Shown here: positions 43,707 through 53,375 of the stretch, piece after piece
Position numbering within the stretch: position 1 is the first letter of the stretch
How the letters are laid out: each line of letters begins with the position of its first letter
From: Paenibacillus sp. 453mf
GTDB taxonomy: Bacteria > Bacillota > Bacilli > Paenibacillales > Paenibacillaceae
Reading direction: 5' to 3'
NCBI RefSeq assembly: GCF_900116105.1
Contig: NZ_FPAC01000002.1
Location: 62,001-126,000 of the forward strand
Length of the DNA stretch: 64,000 nucleotides
Translations under genes and position numbers: made by a program
Notes under the pieces: model-generated
Databases searched by the model: none
What the model saw: the letters and a program-made list of their open reading frames with translations, nothing else
What the model was told of the DNA's origin: nothing

Positions 43707-44999
43707 ATGAAAAAAGGTAAAAAATTTAGTTTTATGACACTCTCGCTTGCCATGACGGTCTTTTTGGCTGCATGTGGTACGGGTAACAATGCACCGGCTG
43801 AAACTGAACCTGCACCTGGGGCAGAGACACCTCCTGCTGAAGTAGAGGAGCTGCTTCCTGAAGAAGGCGCTGAGCTTACCGTATGGGATGGCGGCGATCA
43901 GAAAGCATTTATTGAAGAAGTGGGCAAAGCATTTGAAGAGAAACATGGAGTCAAAGTAACCTTCACTGAGCTTGGAGCTGACAAGGCAATGAGCCAGATG
44001 GTAACGGATGGACCTGCCGGTGTAGGCGCTGACGTATTCGCAGGCGTGCATGACCAGATCGGTCAAGGGGTTACTGCAGGAGTTATTATGCCGAATGACT
44101 GGTTTGAAGAAGAAACCAAAGCGAGAAACAGCGAAGTTGCTGTTAATGCTCTGACATATGACGGAATTCTGTACGGTTATCCAAAATCGGTTGAAACAAC
44201 GGCCGTATTCTATAACAAAGATCTGATTGAAGCTGTTCCTGCTGACTGGGACGGTGTGAAGGAATTCGCAAGCACCTTTAATGATACGAAGAGCAATAAA
44301 TTTGCGATTATGTGGGATGTAGGTAATGGTTATAACGCATTCCCGTTCTTTGGCGGTTATGGCGCTTATGTATTTGGAAGTGACGGCACAGATCCTACAG
44401 ATATCGGCTTGAACAATGAACAAGGTATCGAGGCAGCAACTTTTATGCAGAGCCTGAAAGAAATTCTGCCGCTCAATTCTTCCAACATTAACGGGGATAT
44501 CCGCAAATCCTTGTTCACTGAAGGCAAGCTGGCCATGAACGTATCTGGTCCTTGGGATGTGGGTTCTCTGAAGGAAGGCGTAGCTAATCTCGGAGTTGGC
44601 GTGTATCCAAGCCTGCCTAATGGTGAGCCGATGAAGCCGTTCTCTGGCGTGAAGAGCTATTTTGTAAATGCAAATACGAAGTATCCGAATGCTGCTAAAC
44701 TGTTCGCTGACTTTATTACGAATGCAGAGAACCAAACGAAGAACTTTGAAATGACAGGTGCACTTCCTGCAAATACAGAAGCTGCCGCAAGTGAAGCGGT
44801 GAAGAGCGATGAGATCGCTTCTGCCTTCCTTGCACAATTCGAGAATTCAATTCCGATGCCTTCCATCCCGGCTATGGCACAGTTCTGGTCCCCAATGGAA
44901 GCTGCTCTGTCCGAGCTGTGGAACAACGATAAAGATCCTAAAGCAGCTATGGACAGCATGGTAGAGCAAATGAAGAGCAACATTCAAACAGGTTCTTAA
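43707..44999 (+). CDS. mdxE: Maltodextrin-binding lipoprotein
   Basis: 430-residue family 1 solute-binding protein. Signal peptide MKKGKKFSFMTLSLAMTVF with lipobox LAAC, then a Pro/Glu-rich linker. The MalE-like core is clear: LTVWDGGDQKAFIEEVGKAF, DVFAGVHDQIGQGV, KSVETTAVFYNKDLI and a C-terminal NIPMPSIPAMAQFWSPMEAAL-type segment. ATG 43707 follows GGGGAAGGG; the reading frame extends upstream but without a signal. First gene of the operon; delivers maltose or maltodextrins to MdxFG. Confidence 0.92.
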   Translation: MKKGKKFSFMTLSLAMTVFLAACGTGNNAPAETEPAPGAETPPAEVEELLPEEGAELTVWDGGDQKAFIEEVGKAFEEKHGVKVTFTELGADKAMSQMVTDGPAGVGADVFAGVHDQIGQGVTAGVIMPNDWFEEETKARNSEVAVNALTYDGILYGYPKSVETTAVFYNKDLIEAVPADWDGVKEFASTFNDTKSNKFAIMWDVGNGYNAFPFFGGYGAYVFGSDGTDPTDIGLNNEQGIEAATFMQSLKEILPLNSSNINGDIRKSLFTEGKLAMNVSGPWDVGSLKEGVANLGVGVYPSLPNGEPMKPFSGVKSYFVNANTKYPNAAKLFADFITNAENQTKNFEMTGALPANTEAAASEAVKSDEIASAFLAQFENSIPMPSIPAMAQFWSPMEAALSELWNNDKDPKAAMDSMVEQMKSNIQTGS

Positions 45000-45037
45000 T
45001 AGGTAGATTACGTAGATCAATATGTAGAAAAAGACAA

Positions 45038-45085
45038 GAGGCCATCGCGAGAGACTTTAGTAAAATAAGTTTCACGCGGTGGCTC
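45038..45085 (+). other. Intercistronic stem-loop after mdxE
   Basis: A long stem GAGGCCATCGCGAGAGACTT with AAGTTTCACGCGGTGGCTC (several wobbles) without a T-run. Likely protects the mdxE mRNA end or tempers read-through, giving more binding protein than permease. Confidence 0.65.
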
Positions 45086-45121
45086 CATACCATCTATCGG
45101 AAGGAAGGGCTGGGACCATAC

Positions 45122-46489
45122 ATGAGTAGAGGACAATCACCGGTAATGATGTCAACCGGGAAGCCGCAATCGGCTTCGGGCAGCCATGCCCGCACAGGCG
45201 CTATTTTATCAGCTGTATTCATGGGGCTTGGGCAGTGGTATCACAGACAATGGGTAAAAGGCGCAATCTTTTTTCTAGTCGAAGTCATTAGTATATATTT
45301 GATTATTTCACAGCTGGGAGCCAATCTATGGGGGCTCGTAACACTGGGAGATTCACCTTCAAGAATGGAGAAGGTAGGACGTCTATATCAAAATGTGCCG
45401 GGTGATCATTCCATATTCATGATGATCTATGGGCTCGTGGCACTGATATACTTCGTGCTTCTTATTGCTTTTTACATTGGAAACATCAAGGATGCTCATC
45501 GTATCGGACAGCTCCGCGATCAAGGGAATCAGGCACCATCCTTCCGCCAAACGGTAAAGCAGCTGCTGGACAAAGGGTTCCCGTACCTGCTGCTGTCGCT
45601 CCCGACCATCGGTGTGCTCTTTTTTACTATATTACCGATCTTGTTCATGGTTCTGATGGCCTTCACGAATTATTCCGCTCCCGACCATATTCCGCCGAAG
45701 AACCTGGTGGATTGGGTCGGCTTCGATACCTTTAAGAATCTCTTTACGCTGACAGCTTGGAGCAATACCTTCTTTGGCGTATTGATCTGGACCATTATCT
45801 GGGCAATTGTTGCTACGGTAACGACTTATTTCGGAGGTATCCTGGTTGCGCTGCTTATTCAGCAGCATGGAATACGCTTCAAGACCATGTGGCGCACCAT
45901 TTTTATTATTCCTTATGCGATACCGCAGTTCATCTCGCTGTTGATTATGAAGAACCTGTTCAATTCTCAATTTGGACCGATCAATCAGTATTTAGGCATG
46001 CTGGGACTCGGCGGGCTGCCGTGGCTCAATGACCCATTCATGGCCAAAGTCACCGTCATACTCGTCAATATGTGGATTGGTATTCCGGTATCGATGATTC
46101 TTGTGCTTGGTGTGCTTACAGCTATTCCGAAGGATTTGTATGAAGCGGCAGAGGTGGATGGTGCTTCCGCATTCCAGAAATTCCGCAACATTACCATGCC
46201 GTTTGTACTATTCCAGACTGCGCCAATTCTGATCATGCAGTTTGCGGGCAACATCAATAACTTTAACGTAATCTTCCTGTTGACCGGAGGTGCTCCGGCG
46301 AACGGTGACTATGCATTTGCGGGTAGTACAGACCTTCTCGTAACGTGGCTTTACAAGCTGACGCTGGATAATCAAAGGTACAACTTTGCATCTGCGATCG
46401 GTATTCTAATATTCATAATCATCGCCTCGTTCTCGATCTATAACTATCGCAGAAGCCGTTCGTTTAAAGAGGAGGATATGATTCAATGA
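45122..46489 (+). CDS. mdxF: Maltodextrin ABC transporter permease MdxF
   Basis: 455-residue MalF-type permease with extra N-terminal membrane helices (FMGLGQWYHRQWVKGAIFFLVEVISIYLI and a second pair) as in B. subtilis MdxF. The coupling loop is LYEAAEVDGASAFQKFRNITMPF. A NNFNVIFLLTGGAPANGDYAFAGSTDLLVTWLYKLT block is typical of maltose permeases. The ribosome binding site before ATG 45122 is weak. Overlaps mdxG by four bases. Confidence 0.9.
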   Translation: MSRGQSPVMMSTGKPQSASGSHARTGAILSAVFMGLGQWYHRQWVKGAIFFLVEVISIYLIISQLGANLWGLVTLGDSPSRMEKVGRLYQNVPGDHSIFMMIYGLVALIYFVLLIAFYIGNIKDAHRIGQLRDQGNQAPSFRQTVKQLLDKGFPYLLLSLPTIGVLFFTILPILFMVLMAFTNYSAPDHIPPKNLVDWVGFDTFKNLFTLTAWSNTFFGVLIWTIIWAIVATVTTYFGGILVALLIQQHGIRFKTMWRTIFIIPYAIPQFISLLIMKNLFNSQFGPINQYLGMLGLGGLPWLNDPFMAKVTVILVNMWIGIPVSMILVLGVLTAIPKDLYEAAEVDGASAFQKFRNITMPFVLFQTAPILIMQFAGNINNFNVIFLLTGGAPANGDYAFAGSTDLLVTWLYKLTLDNQRYNFASAIGILIFIIIASFSIYNYRRSRSFKEEDMIQ

Positions 46490-47328
46490 AGAGAAAAAAA
46501 CGGATTAAGCTCACCTTTAGTTATATTTTGCTGATTCTGATCGCCATCGTATGTATATATCCCGCCCTATGGATTATTATGTCTTCCTTTAAAGTCGGGG
46601 ATTCCTTATACAGTGAAACGATCATACCTGAACAGTTTACATTACAGCACTATATAGATCTGTTTATGCCGCAGGCAGACAAGGATATTCCTTTTCTCCA
46701 GTGGTACTGGAACACACTGAAGATTGCTGTCACGAGCATGGTGCTCGGAACGATTATCCAAGTGCTTACTGCATATGCGATGTCTCGCTTCCGGTTCAAA
46801 GGACGTCAGACGGCAATGTCAGTCATCTTGATTCTTGGGATGTTCCCAGGCTTCATGAGTATGATTGCTGTATACGTGATGCTGCTGCAAATGAATTTGC
46901 TCGATTCAGCATGGGCTCTTATCCTCGTATATACCTCGGGTGCAGCACTCGGTATGTTTGTAGCGAAGGGCTTCTTCGATACCATTCCGCGTGCACTTGA
47001 AGAATCGGCATTGCTCGATGGAGCGAGTCACATGAGAATTTTTGTTTCTATTATATTGCCGTTATCCAAACCGATTATTACGTATATTTCCCTGATGACA
47101 TTCAGCGGAGCATGGGTTGATTTTATTTTTGCCAGACTGATCCTGCGCTCACGTGAAAACTGGACATTGGCTGTCGGCTTGTATGAGCTGGTAAACAGCT
47201 ACACGAGTACCGAGTTTACACTGTTCGCGGCAGGTTCTGTTCTCGTAGCTCTGCCGATTACGCTCCTATACATGTTCCTGCAGCGCTTCCTGGTGGATGG
47301 CTTGACTGCAGGAGCAACGAAAGGGTGA
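46486..47328 (+). CDS. mdxG: Maltodextrin ABC transporter permease MdxG
   Basis: 280-residue MalG-type permease with six membrane helices and the coupling loop LEESALLDGASHMRIFVSIILPLS; ends FLVDGLTAGATKG like other maltodextrin permeases. ATG 46486 overlaps the mdxF stop (ATGA), with GGAGG upstream. The ATPase is not in the operon, so a shared MsmX-type ATPase is expected. Confidence 0.92.
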   Translation: MKRKKRIKLTFSYILLILIAIVCIYPALWIIMSSFKVGDSLYSETIIPEQFTLQHYIDLFMPQADKDIPFLQWYWNTLKIAVTSMVLGTIIQVLTAYAMSRFRFKGRQTAMSVILILGMFPGFMSMIAVYVMLLQMNLLDSAWALILVYTSGAALGMFVAKGFFDTIPRALEESALLDGASHMRIFVSIILPLSKPIITYISLMTFSGAWVDFIFARLILRSRENWTLAVGLYELVNSYTSTEFTLFAAGSVLVALPITLLYMFLQRFLVDGLTAGATKG

Positions 47329-47333
47329 GGCCT

Positions 47334-49064
47334 ATGTCGCCGCGCTATCTGCAAGGGCTAAGCAAACGCTTTGCATATCCCGTCATTGTTCTCCTGATAG
47401 CTGGCATGCTGGGTGCGTGCAGTAGTGAAGGAGCCGACATAGGACAGCAGCCGCATGGAGAAGAGCCCGTTACAGAAGATGCCGAAGCTGGGCAGAAGAA
47501 TTCTGATGGGAGTGCTGCTGCCGAGGAAGCTGAAGCAGGAGGCCAAGGTAACGCTGAACTCGCCACCCTTGAACAGCCGTCAACCGTTTATTATGAGATC
47601 TTTGTTCGTTCCTTCTATGATTCAGATGGAGATGGGATCGGAGATTTGAACGGGATTACGCAGAAGCTGGACTACTTAAATGATGGTCAGCCTGGCGGAC
47701 AGGATCTTGGCGTGGGAGGGATATGGCTGATGCCAATCAATCCCTCTCCCAGCTATCACGGATATGATGTGACGGATTATTACGATGTCCATCCCGATTA
47801 TGGAACGAAGGATGACTTGAAGCGTCTGCTGGAAGAAGCGCATAAAAGGGGCATCAAGGTCATCATGGATCTGGTTGTCAATCATACGAGTACAGAGCAT
47901 CCATGGTTTAAAGAATCGAGTATATCTCCGGACAGTGAATACCGTGACTGGTACAGCTGGGCAGAGGACACGGGTGAGAATACTTCAGGGATGAGTGCCG
48001 CAGGCAGTGGGCCGGCTTGGCACGAACAGGAAGGCATGCATTATTTGGGGACTTTCTGGAGTGGAATGCCTGATCTTAACTTTGACAATGAAGAAGTTCG
48101 ATCTGAGATGCTCAAGATCGGTCAGCACTGGCTGGAGTTTGGTTTTGACGGATTCCGGCTTGATGCAGCGAAGCATATCTACGAGGATGTGCAGAGTGAC
48201 CGCAGCACAGAAACAACGGAGAAGAATGTCTCTTGGTGGCAGGAATTCAGAACGGCCATGAATCAGGTCAAGGAAGATGCTTATATTGTGGGAGAGGTAT
48301 GGGAGAACTCCCCTGTCTCCGTAGCGCCTTACTTGGACAGTGCATTTGACTCGGGATTTAATTTTGGGTTGGCTGATCAAATCATTCGTACGGTGACCAG
48401 CGAGACGAACGGTGGGTTTACTGTACAGCTAGCCCGGAATTATGAGCTGTTTAATGAACAATCCGGAGGAACATTTGTTGATGCGGTCTTTCTGGCCAAT
48501 CACGATCAGAATCGCGTTATGAGTCAGCTAGGCGGATCGGAAGATCATGCAAAAATGGCGGCATCCATCCTATTGACCCTTCCTGGTAATCCGTTCATTT
48601 ATTATGGTGAGGAGATCGGGATGGAGGGCGCTAAGCCGGATGAGCAGATTCGTGAGCCGATGCTATGGTATCAAGCGAAGGCTGGTGAGGGACAGACGAC
48701 CTGGCTGACACCGAAGCATAATCTGGGCGAGGCTGCTGTAAGTGTCGAAGACCAGCTGCCGGACAGCTTATCCCTTCTGTCTCACTATCGTAAACTGATC
48801 GATTGGAGGAATGGAAGCCCAGCCCTCACAGATGGGACGATTGCCGATTTCGATCTGGATGACGATCAGCTGTTAGGGTATGTCAGGGCAGCAGAGGAAG
48901 AGCAAGCGCTGATCATTCATAACCTCTCTAAAGAGGAGAGACAGGTTGTCCTGAACGACTCAGAAGTGAAGTATACCGAGCTTGTACATGCTACAAATGC
49001 GGAGGCGAAGTGGGCAGATCAGACATTGACGCTGCCACCTTATACTTCAGCCATTTTAAAATAA
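47334..49064 (+). CDS. Cell-surface alpha-amylase-type lipoprotein (GH13)
   Basis: 576 residues. Lipoprotein signal with lipobox LGAC, an acidic Gln/Gly/Ala/Glu-rich linker of about 50 residues, then a GH13 barrel: DLVVNHTS, GFRLDAAKHI (nucleophile Asp), GEVWENS (acid/base Glu) and LANHDQNR (transition-state Asp). It would trim starch or maltodextrins at the outer membrane face and feed the importer. AAAGGG lies 9 bases before ATG 47334; an in-frame GTG at 47325 overlaps the mdxG end. Last gene of the operon. Confidence 0.92.
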   Translation: MSPRYLQGLSKRFAYPVIVLLIAGMLGACSSEGADIGQQPHGEEPVTEDAEAGQKNSDGSAAAEEAEAGGQGNAELATLEQPSTVYYEIFVRSFYDSDGDGIGDLNGITQKLDYLNDGQPGGQDLGVGGIWLMPINPSPSYHGYDVTDYYDVHPDYGTKDDLKRLLEEAHKRGIKVIMDLVVNHTSTEHPWFKESSISPDSEYRDWYSWAEDTGENTSGMSAAGSGPAWHEQEGMHYLGTFWSGMPDLNFDNEEVRSEMLKIGQHWLEFGFDGFRLDAAKHIYEDVQSDRSTETTEKNVSWWQEFRTAMNQVKEDAYIVGEVWENSPVSVAPYLDSAFDSGFNFGLADQIIRTVTSETNGGFTVQLARNYELFNEQSGGTFVDAVFLANHDQNRVMSQLGGSEDHAKMAASILLTLPGNPFIYYGEEIGMEGAKPDEQIREPMLWYQAKAGEGQTTWLTPKHNLGEAAVSVEDQLPDSLSLLSHYRKLIDWRNGSPALTDGTIADFDLDDDQLLGYVRAAEEEQALIIHNLSKEERQVVLNDSEVKYTELVHATNAEAKWADQTLTLPPYTSAILK

Positions 49065-49082
49065 TTCACATATATTATGATG

Positions 49083-49145
49083 AAAGACCCTTTTTTGAGC
49101 GCTGAGTCAATCTCTCTGACCAGGTGCTAAGCAGAGGGCCTTTCT
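49083..49145. terminator. Weak terminator between amylase and LysR genes
   Basis: GAAAGACCCT and AGGGCCTTTC form a stem that is complete with a G-U pair on the minus strand. The tails are not strongly T-rich, so the call is tentative. Confidence 0.4.
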
Positions 49146-49178
49146 CATTGTAATGACGCCCATGTTCTTATATATGGA

Positions 49179-50078
49179 TTAAAGAGCCTTTGGGTTCCTG
49201 TGGTTCTTACTTAGGAAAGACCAAAATTGTTGGCCTGCCGGTGTGAGCTCATTCATTTTAGATAATGTGATGTGCATAGTGACATCTTCCTTAGAGAGAC
49301 CAGGGATCGAGAGCTTCACAACTCCTCTATTTTTCGAAAGTACAGCACTTGCCGGAAAAAAAGTAATCGCTTTGCCTGCAGCAACCATGTTTACAGCTGC
49401 TTCGGGTGTCGCAGCAAATACTCTCTCCCATAGATGGGCACCCGTGATCTGCGTAAAACGCTCCATCCGATCGGATAACCATCCGCAGCTCTCATAATTA
49501 ACAAACATATATTTGCTTAGGTCTCCAGGATGCAAAGTTGACTCGTGTGTAAAGGGATGGTTCTCGGGGACGAGGAGAATCAGCTCATCTGTATGGATCA
49601 AAACTTTGTCAGAAGACGCTTCTTCTAATGGGTTACCCAGCTTGTCCAACCTGGCCGTAATAAAGTTCTCCTCGCTGCCTGGATCTATTACCTCATTAAA
49701 CAAGCGGTTTGAAATACGAATACCAGGATATAGATCCGCGAATTCAGCGATAAGACCGGGAAGGTAATAGTTTGAGACCATGGGATCAGATTTGATCTGA
49801 AGACTTCCCTGATTCAGTTCACTGAACAGCTGTGCCGTTCGCCGTGCGGTCTGATCCAGATTTATCATTTGCTTGGCATAGGGCAGGATGGCTTTGCCCG
49901 CCTCTGTGAGCATGATTCTGCCCCTTGCTGCAATATATAGGGTGGTCCCCATATCCTTCTCAAGGCTCTTCATATGAAAAGAAACCGTCGGCTGCTTCAT
50001 ATCAAGCTCCTTGGCGACATCCGTAACTTTGTTCCATTTATCTATTAACACGAGAATCTGAAATTTAATTAAATTCAT
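49179..50078 (-). CDS. LysR-family transcriptional regulator
   Basis: 299 residues: N-terminal winged helix-turn-helix (VLIDKWNKVTDVAKELDMKQPTVSFHMKSLEKDMGTTLY) and a C-terminal effector domain (about 90-295) with IKSDPMVSNYYLPGLIAEFADLYPGI and an AAGKAITFFPASAVL stretch. ATG 50078 has GGAGG upstream. Sits alone, divergent from pstS; its target is unknown, since LysR regulators often control the neighbouring divergent gene but pst is normally PhoP-controlled. Confidence 0.88.
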   Translation of the reverse strand: MNLIKFQILVLIDKWNKVTDVAKELDMKQPTVSFHMKSLEKDMGTTLYIAARGRIMLTEAGKAILPYAKQMINLDQTARRTAQLFSELNQGSLQIKSDPMVSNYYLPGLIAEFADLYPGIRISNRLFNEVIDPGSEENFITARLDKLGNPLEEASSDKVLIHTDELILLVPENHPFTHESTLHPGDLSKYMFVNYESCGWLSDRMERFTQITGAHLWERVFAATPEAAVNMVAAGKAITFFPASAVLSKNRGVVKLSIPGLSKEDVTMHITLSKMNELTPAGQQFWSFLSKNHRNPKAL

Positions 50079-50400
50079 TACGAGGTTCCTCCTTGCTTGA
50101 AGTTATCACGTTTGTAAACGAATTTTTAACATCTATATATAGTAATCTTGCAAAAATAGACGCAACATTTGGAATATAAGATCATAATTTAGTTCATTAT
50201 AAGGAGGATTACAGGAAAAAAGGCGCACTTCTTTATATCTATCATAGATTTATTATATGCTTTAATAGATTCTGTGTATACATATTTAATACACATTTAA
50301 CAAAGGATAAATTTTAAGATGATGCACCGCCACTAAAATGAGTAATGTAAGTGGTGAACACAAATAAGACCACACACAAATTGGGGGAGGACAACCTAAC
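50079..50400. other. Divergent promoter region between LysR gene and pstS
   Basis: About 320 bases, AT-rich. Holds the direct-repeat candidate Pho box and the pstS leader with GGGGGAGG before the start. No other element was seen. Confidence 0.6.
50279..50302 (+). promoter_or_regulatory. Candidate Pho box upstream of pstS
   Basis: Two adjacent 11-bp repeats TACATATTTAA and TACACATTTAA (50279-50300) continue into CA, giving TTTAAT and TTTAAC units at 11-base spacing. This is the geometry of PhoP direct repeats (TT-A-CA type) upstream of pst operons in bacilli. Seen as a repeat; PhoP binding is inferred. Confidence 0.5.
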
Positions 50401-51348
50401 ATGTTCAAAAGAGTTAAGAAATTACCTTTAATGATGACTACACTAGCGATGACCGTCGTACTCGCTGCCTGCGGATCAGGTACAGATACGAGCGGATCTG
50501 GAAATACAGACCCAGCAGGGAGCTCTAATGGCAACACAGAAACAACACAGCTTAGCGGTTCCGTGCTTGCAGTAGGATCTACAGCGCTTCAGCCGCTTGT
50601 TGACCAAGCTGCACAAGATTTCATGACGATTGAAGGCAATGAGAACATTACAGTTCAAGTTCAAGGCGGCGGTAGTGGTACTGGACTTACACAAGTTGCT
50701 GATAAGCAAGCAGACATCGGTAACTCCGACGTATTTGCTGAAGAGAAGCTTGAGGCTGATCAAGCAGCACAACTCGTTGACCATCAAGTAGCAGTAGTTG
50801 GTATGGCAGCTGTAGTAAACAAAGAAGTAGGCGTGACAGATCTGACTAAGCAACAGCTGTCCGACATCTTCAATGGTAAAGTGACGAACTGGAGCGAAGT
50901 TGGTGGAGCGGATCAAGATATCGTGATTATTAACCGTCCTGCAAGCTCTGGTACTCGTGCTACATTTGAGAAATACGCACTTGGCGCAGCGGCTCCTGAC
51001 CTTGAAGGATCGATTCAAGAAGAATCTTCTGGTAACGTTAAGAAGCTTGTAACTGAAACTCCTGGTGCAATCGGCTACCTAGCATTGTCCTATCTGGATG
51101 ATACGCTGACTGCAGTTAAGTATGAAGGTATTGAAGCAACTGTAGAAAACATCGAGTCTGGTGAATATCCAGTGTGGGCTTATCAGCATATGTACACGAA
51201 CGGTGAGCCAAATGAAGTAACAAAAGCATTCCTTGATTACATGGTTTCTGACGAAGTTCAGAACACTTATGTTGTAGAGCTTGGTTACATTCCAGTTAGC
51301 GGTATGCAAGTTGAGCGTGACGTAGAAGGTAACATCACTGAAAAATAA
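50401..51348 (+). CDS. pstS: Phosphate-binding lipoprotein PstS
   Basis: 315 residues. Lipobox LAAC after MFKRVKKLPLMMTTLAMTV, Ser/Gly/Thr linker, then the PstS core: GSVLAVGSTALQPLVDQAAQDF, VQGGGSGTGLTQVADKQADIGNSD, NGKVTNWSEVGG, NRPASSGTRATFEKY and PGAIGYLALSY. Binds inorganic phosphate with high affinity outside the membrane. First gene of pstSCAB; tandem hairpins follow it. Confidence 0.96.
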   Translation: MFKRVKKLPLMMTTLAMTVVLAACGSGTDTSGSGNTDPAGSSNGNTETTQLSGSVLAVGSTALQPLVDQAAQDFMTIEGNENITVQVQGGGSGTGLTQVADKQADIGNSDVFAEEKLEADQAAQLVDHQVAVVGMAAVVNKEVGVTDLTKQQLSDIFNGKVTNWSEVGGADQDIVIINRPASSGTRATFEKYALGAAAPDLEGSIQEESSGNVKKLVTETPGAIGYLALSYLDDTLTAVKYEGIEATVENIESGEYPVWAYQHMYTNGEPNEVTKAFLDYMVSDEVQNTYVVELGYIPVSGMQVERDVEGNITEK

Positions 51349-51368
51349 TGCTGAATACGAATTAAGCG

Positions 51369-51448
51369 GTATGAAATCGAGGATTCCTCAATGATGATTT
51401 CATACATGACCTAATGAGAAGAGGCGGGCAAATTTGCCCGACCTCTTT
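51369..51448 (+). other. Tandem stem-loops between pstS and pstC
   Basis: First hairpin GTATGAAATC (51369-51378) with GATTTCATAC (51396-51405). Second, the palindrome CGGGCAAATTTGCCCG (51425-51440) inside an AAGAGG/CCTCTT stem followed by a short T-rich tail. Expected to act as a partial terminator and mRNA stabiliser so that pstS exceeds the permease genes. Confidence 0.75.
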
Positions 51449-51507
51449 CGTTCGGTTAACGGCAAGATATACAAATTATACTAAAATGATTCAAAAGGAT
51501 GGTTTAG

Positions 51508-52440
51508 ATGAGTCTAACGAAGAGGGAGCCGGTGCTAGAATCCGGTGAACAGTCTCGTCCCAAGCGGGAGAAGCATTTCTACGAGGATTGGATCGGTAAA
51601 ATATATACTTCCATCTGTGTAGTTTTCCTTATCGTCGTCATTGTATCAATTGTTTTTTTTGTAGCCTCCAAAGGGCTTGCTACCTTCTTTGTTAACGGTG
51701 TAAGCGTCAAAGAATTTTTTACATCGGCAACATGGAACCCGACATCTGATCCGGCTTCTTACGGGGCTCTGCCATTCATTGTCGGCTCCTTCGCTGTTAC
51801 AATTCTGGCAGCACTGATTGCAAGTCCATTAGCGCTCTGTGCGGCGCTGTTCATGACCGAAATAGTACCCGGTAAAGGCAAGCGAATTCTGCAGCCAGCC
51901 ATTGAGCTCCTGTCCGGTATTCCATCGGTTGTCTATGGTTTTGTTGGTTTGAGTGTCATCGTTCCGTTACTGCGTTCGATCTTTGGAGGTACAGGGGTTG
52001 GTATTCTTGCAGGATGCCTAGTCTTATCCGTCATGATTCTTCCGACAATTACAAGTATTATGGCAGATGCGATTACGTCTCTTCCTGGAGGACTCCGTGA
52101 ATCCTCCTATGCTCTCGGAGCTACTCGCTGGCAAACGATTGCCCGTGTTGTCATTCCGACGATGCTTCCTGCGCTTCTGACGGGTGTCGTGCTCGGTATG
52201 GCGCGTGCATTTGGTGAAGCTCTGGCGGTACAGATGGTTATCGGTAACGCTCCATTTGTACCAACTTCATTACTGGAGTCAGCATCTACACTAACGAGTG
52301 TAATTACGCTTAGCATGGGTAACACTGCAATGGGTTCAGTTCACAACAATGCGTTGTGGAGTATGGCACTTGTGCTGCTGATCATGACCTTCTTGTTCGT
52401 CTTACTGGTGCGTTTGCTTGAAAGGAGAAACCAGGTATGA
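51508..52440 (+). CDS. pstC: Phosphate ABC transporter permease PstC
   Basis: 310-residue inner-membrane permease with six helices: IELLSGIPSVVYGFVGLSVIVPLLR and SSYALGATRWQTIARVVIPTMLPALLTGVVLGMARAFGEALAVQMV-type blocks are diagnostic of PstC. AAAAGGATGG precedes ATG 51508. Its end overlaps pstA by four bases. Confidence 0.95.
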   Translation: MSLTKREPVLESGEQSRPKREKHFYEDWIGKIYTSICVVFLIVVIVSIVFFVASKGLATFFVNGVSVKEFFTSATWNPTSDPASYGALPFIVGSFAVTILAALIASPLALCAALFMTEIVPGKGKRILQPAIELLSGIPSVVYGFVGLSVIVPLLRSIFGGTGVGILAGCLVLSVMILPTITSIMADAITSLPGGLRESSYALGATRWQTIARVVIPTMLPALLTGVVLGMARAFGEALAVQMVIGNAPFVPTSLLESASTLTSVITLSMGNTAMGSVHNNALWSMALVLLIMTFLFVLLVRLLERRNQV

Positions 52441-53336
52441 TGAAACCAAAAACAGCCGATAAATTAGCCACTGGCATCATCATCGCTTTCGCTGTATTTA
52501 TTATCGCGATCTTGGTGGGATTGATCGGTTATATTATACTTCGCGGCGTTAGCCATATCAGCTGGGACTTCCTTACCAGCCGGCCGCAAAATCTTCGGGG
52601 CGGAGGCGGAATTGGGCCGCAGCTCTTTAACTCCGTGTTCCTGCTTATCTTGACTCTAATCATTACCATTCCGCTCGGTTGGGGAGCCGGTATTTATATG
52701 GCGGAATATGCGAAACCAGGCAAGATTACTAACTTTATACGATTGGTTGTTGAAGTACTATCCTCTTTCCCTTCCATCGTTATCGGTTTGTTCGGTTTGC
52801 TATTACTTGTTAACACCTTTGGATTTGGCTTCTCACTCTTGTCCGGTGCACTTGCGCTCGCCGTATTTAATCTGCCGCTGATGGTACGTACGACAGAGCA
52901 GGCCTTCCGTTCCGTTCCGACGGCGCAGAAGGAGGCAGGTCTTGCACTCGGCTTGTCCAAGTGGAAGATCATTACTTCCATTTTGCTTCCGGTTGCGCTG
53001 CCTAGCATGATCACGGGTACGATTCTTGCTGCCGGACGGATCTTCGGTGAAGCCGCAGCGCTGATGTATACAGCCGGAATGAGTAGTCCGCCGCTTGACT
53101 TTACGGACTGGAATCCGTTCAGCGAAAGATCACCGCTGAATCCGATGCGTCCGGCAGAAACACTAGCCGTGCATATCTGGAAAGTCAACAGTGAGCAGCT
53201 TGCGCCTGATGCGCTTGAGATTGCGGCAGGAGCTTCGGCCGTTCTCGTTATCCTCGTTCTTATCTTTAACCTGCTTGCGCGCTGGCTTGGACGTGTTGTA
53301 TATCGCAAGTTGACAGCGGCTAAGCGTATGAACTAG
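52437..53336 (+). CDS. pstA: Phosphate ABC transporter permease PstA
   Basis: 299-residue partner permease of PstC. Carries FSSFPSIVIGLFGLLLLV, the loop SVPTAQKEAGLALGLSKWKIITSILLPVALPSMITGTILAAGRIFGEAAAL and an early GGGIGPQLFNSVF block. Starts at ATG 52437 (or the adjacent ATG 52440), coupled to pstC. Confidence 0.95.
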   Translation: MMKPKTADKLATGIIIAFAVFIIAILVGLIGYIILRGVSHISWDFLTSRPQNLRGGGGIGPQLFNSVFLLILTLIITIPLGWGAGIYMAEYAKPGKITNFIRLVVEVLSSFPSIVIGLFGLLLLVNTFGFGFSLLSGALALAVFNLPLMVRTTEQAFRSVPTAQKEAGLALGLSKWKIITSILLPVALPSMITGTILAAGRIFGEAAALMYTAGMSSPPLDFTDWNPFSERSPLNPMRPAETLAVHIWKVNSEQLAPDALEIAAGASAVLVILVLIFNLLARWLGRVVYRKLTAAKRMN

Positions 53337-53375
53337 TAGAATCGGCTTTTTGTATATAGGGAGGTACTTTGAATA

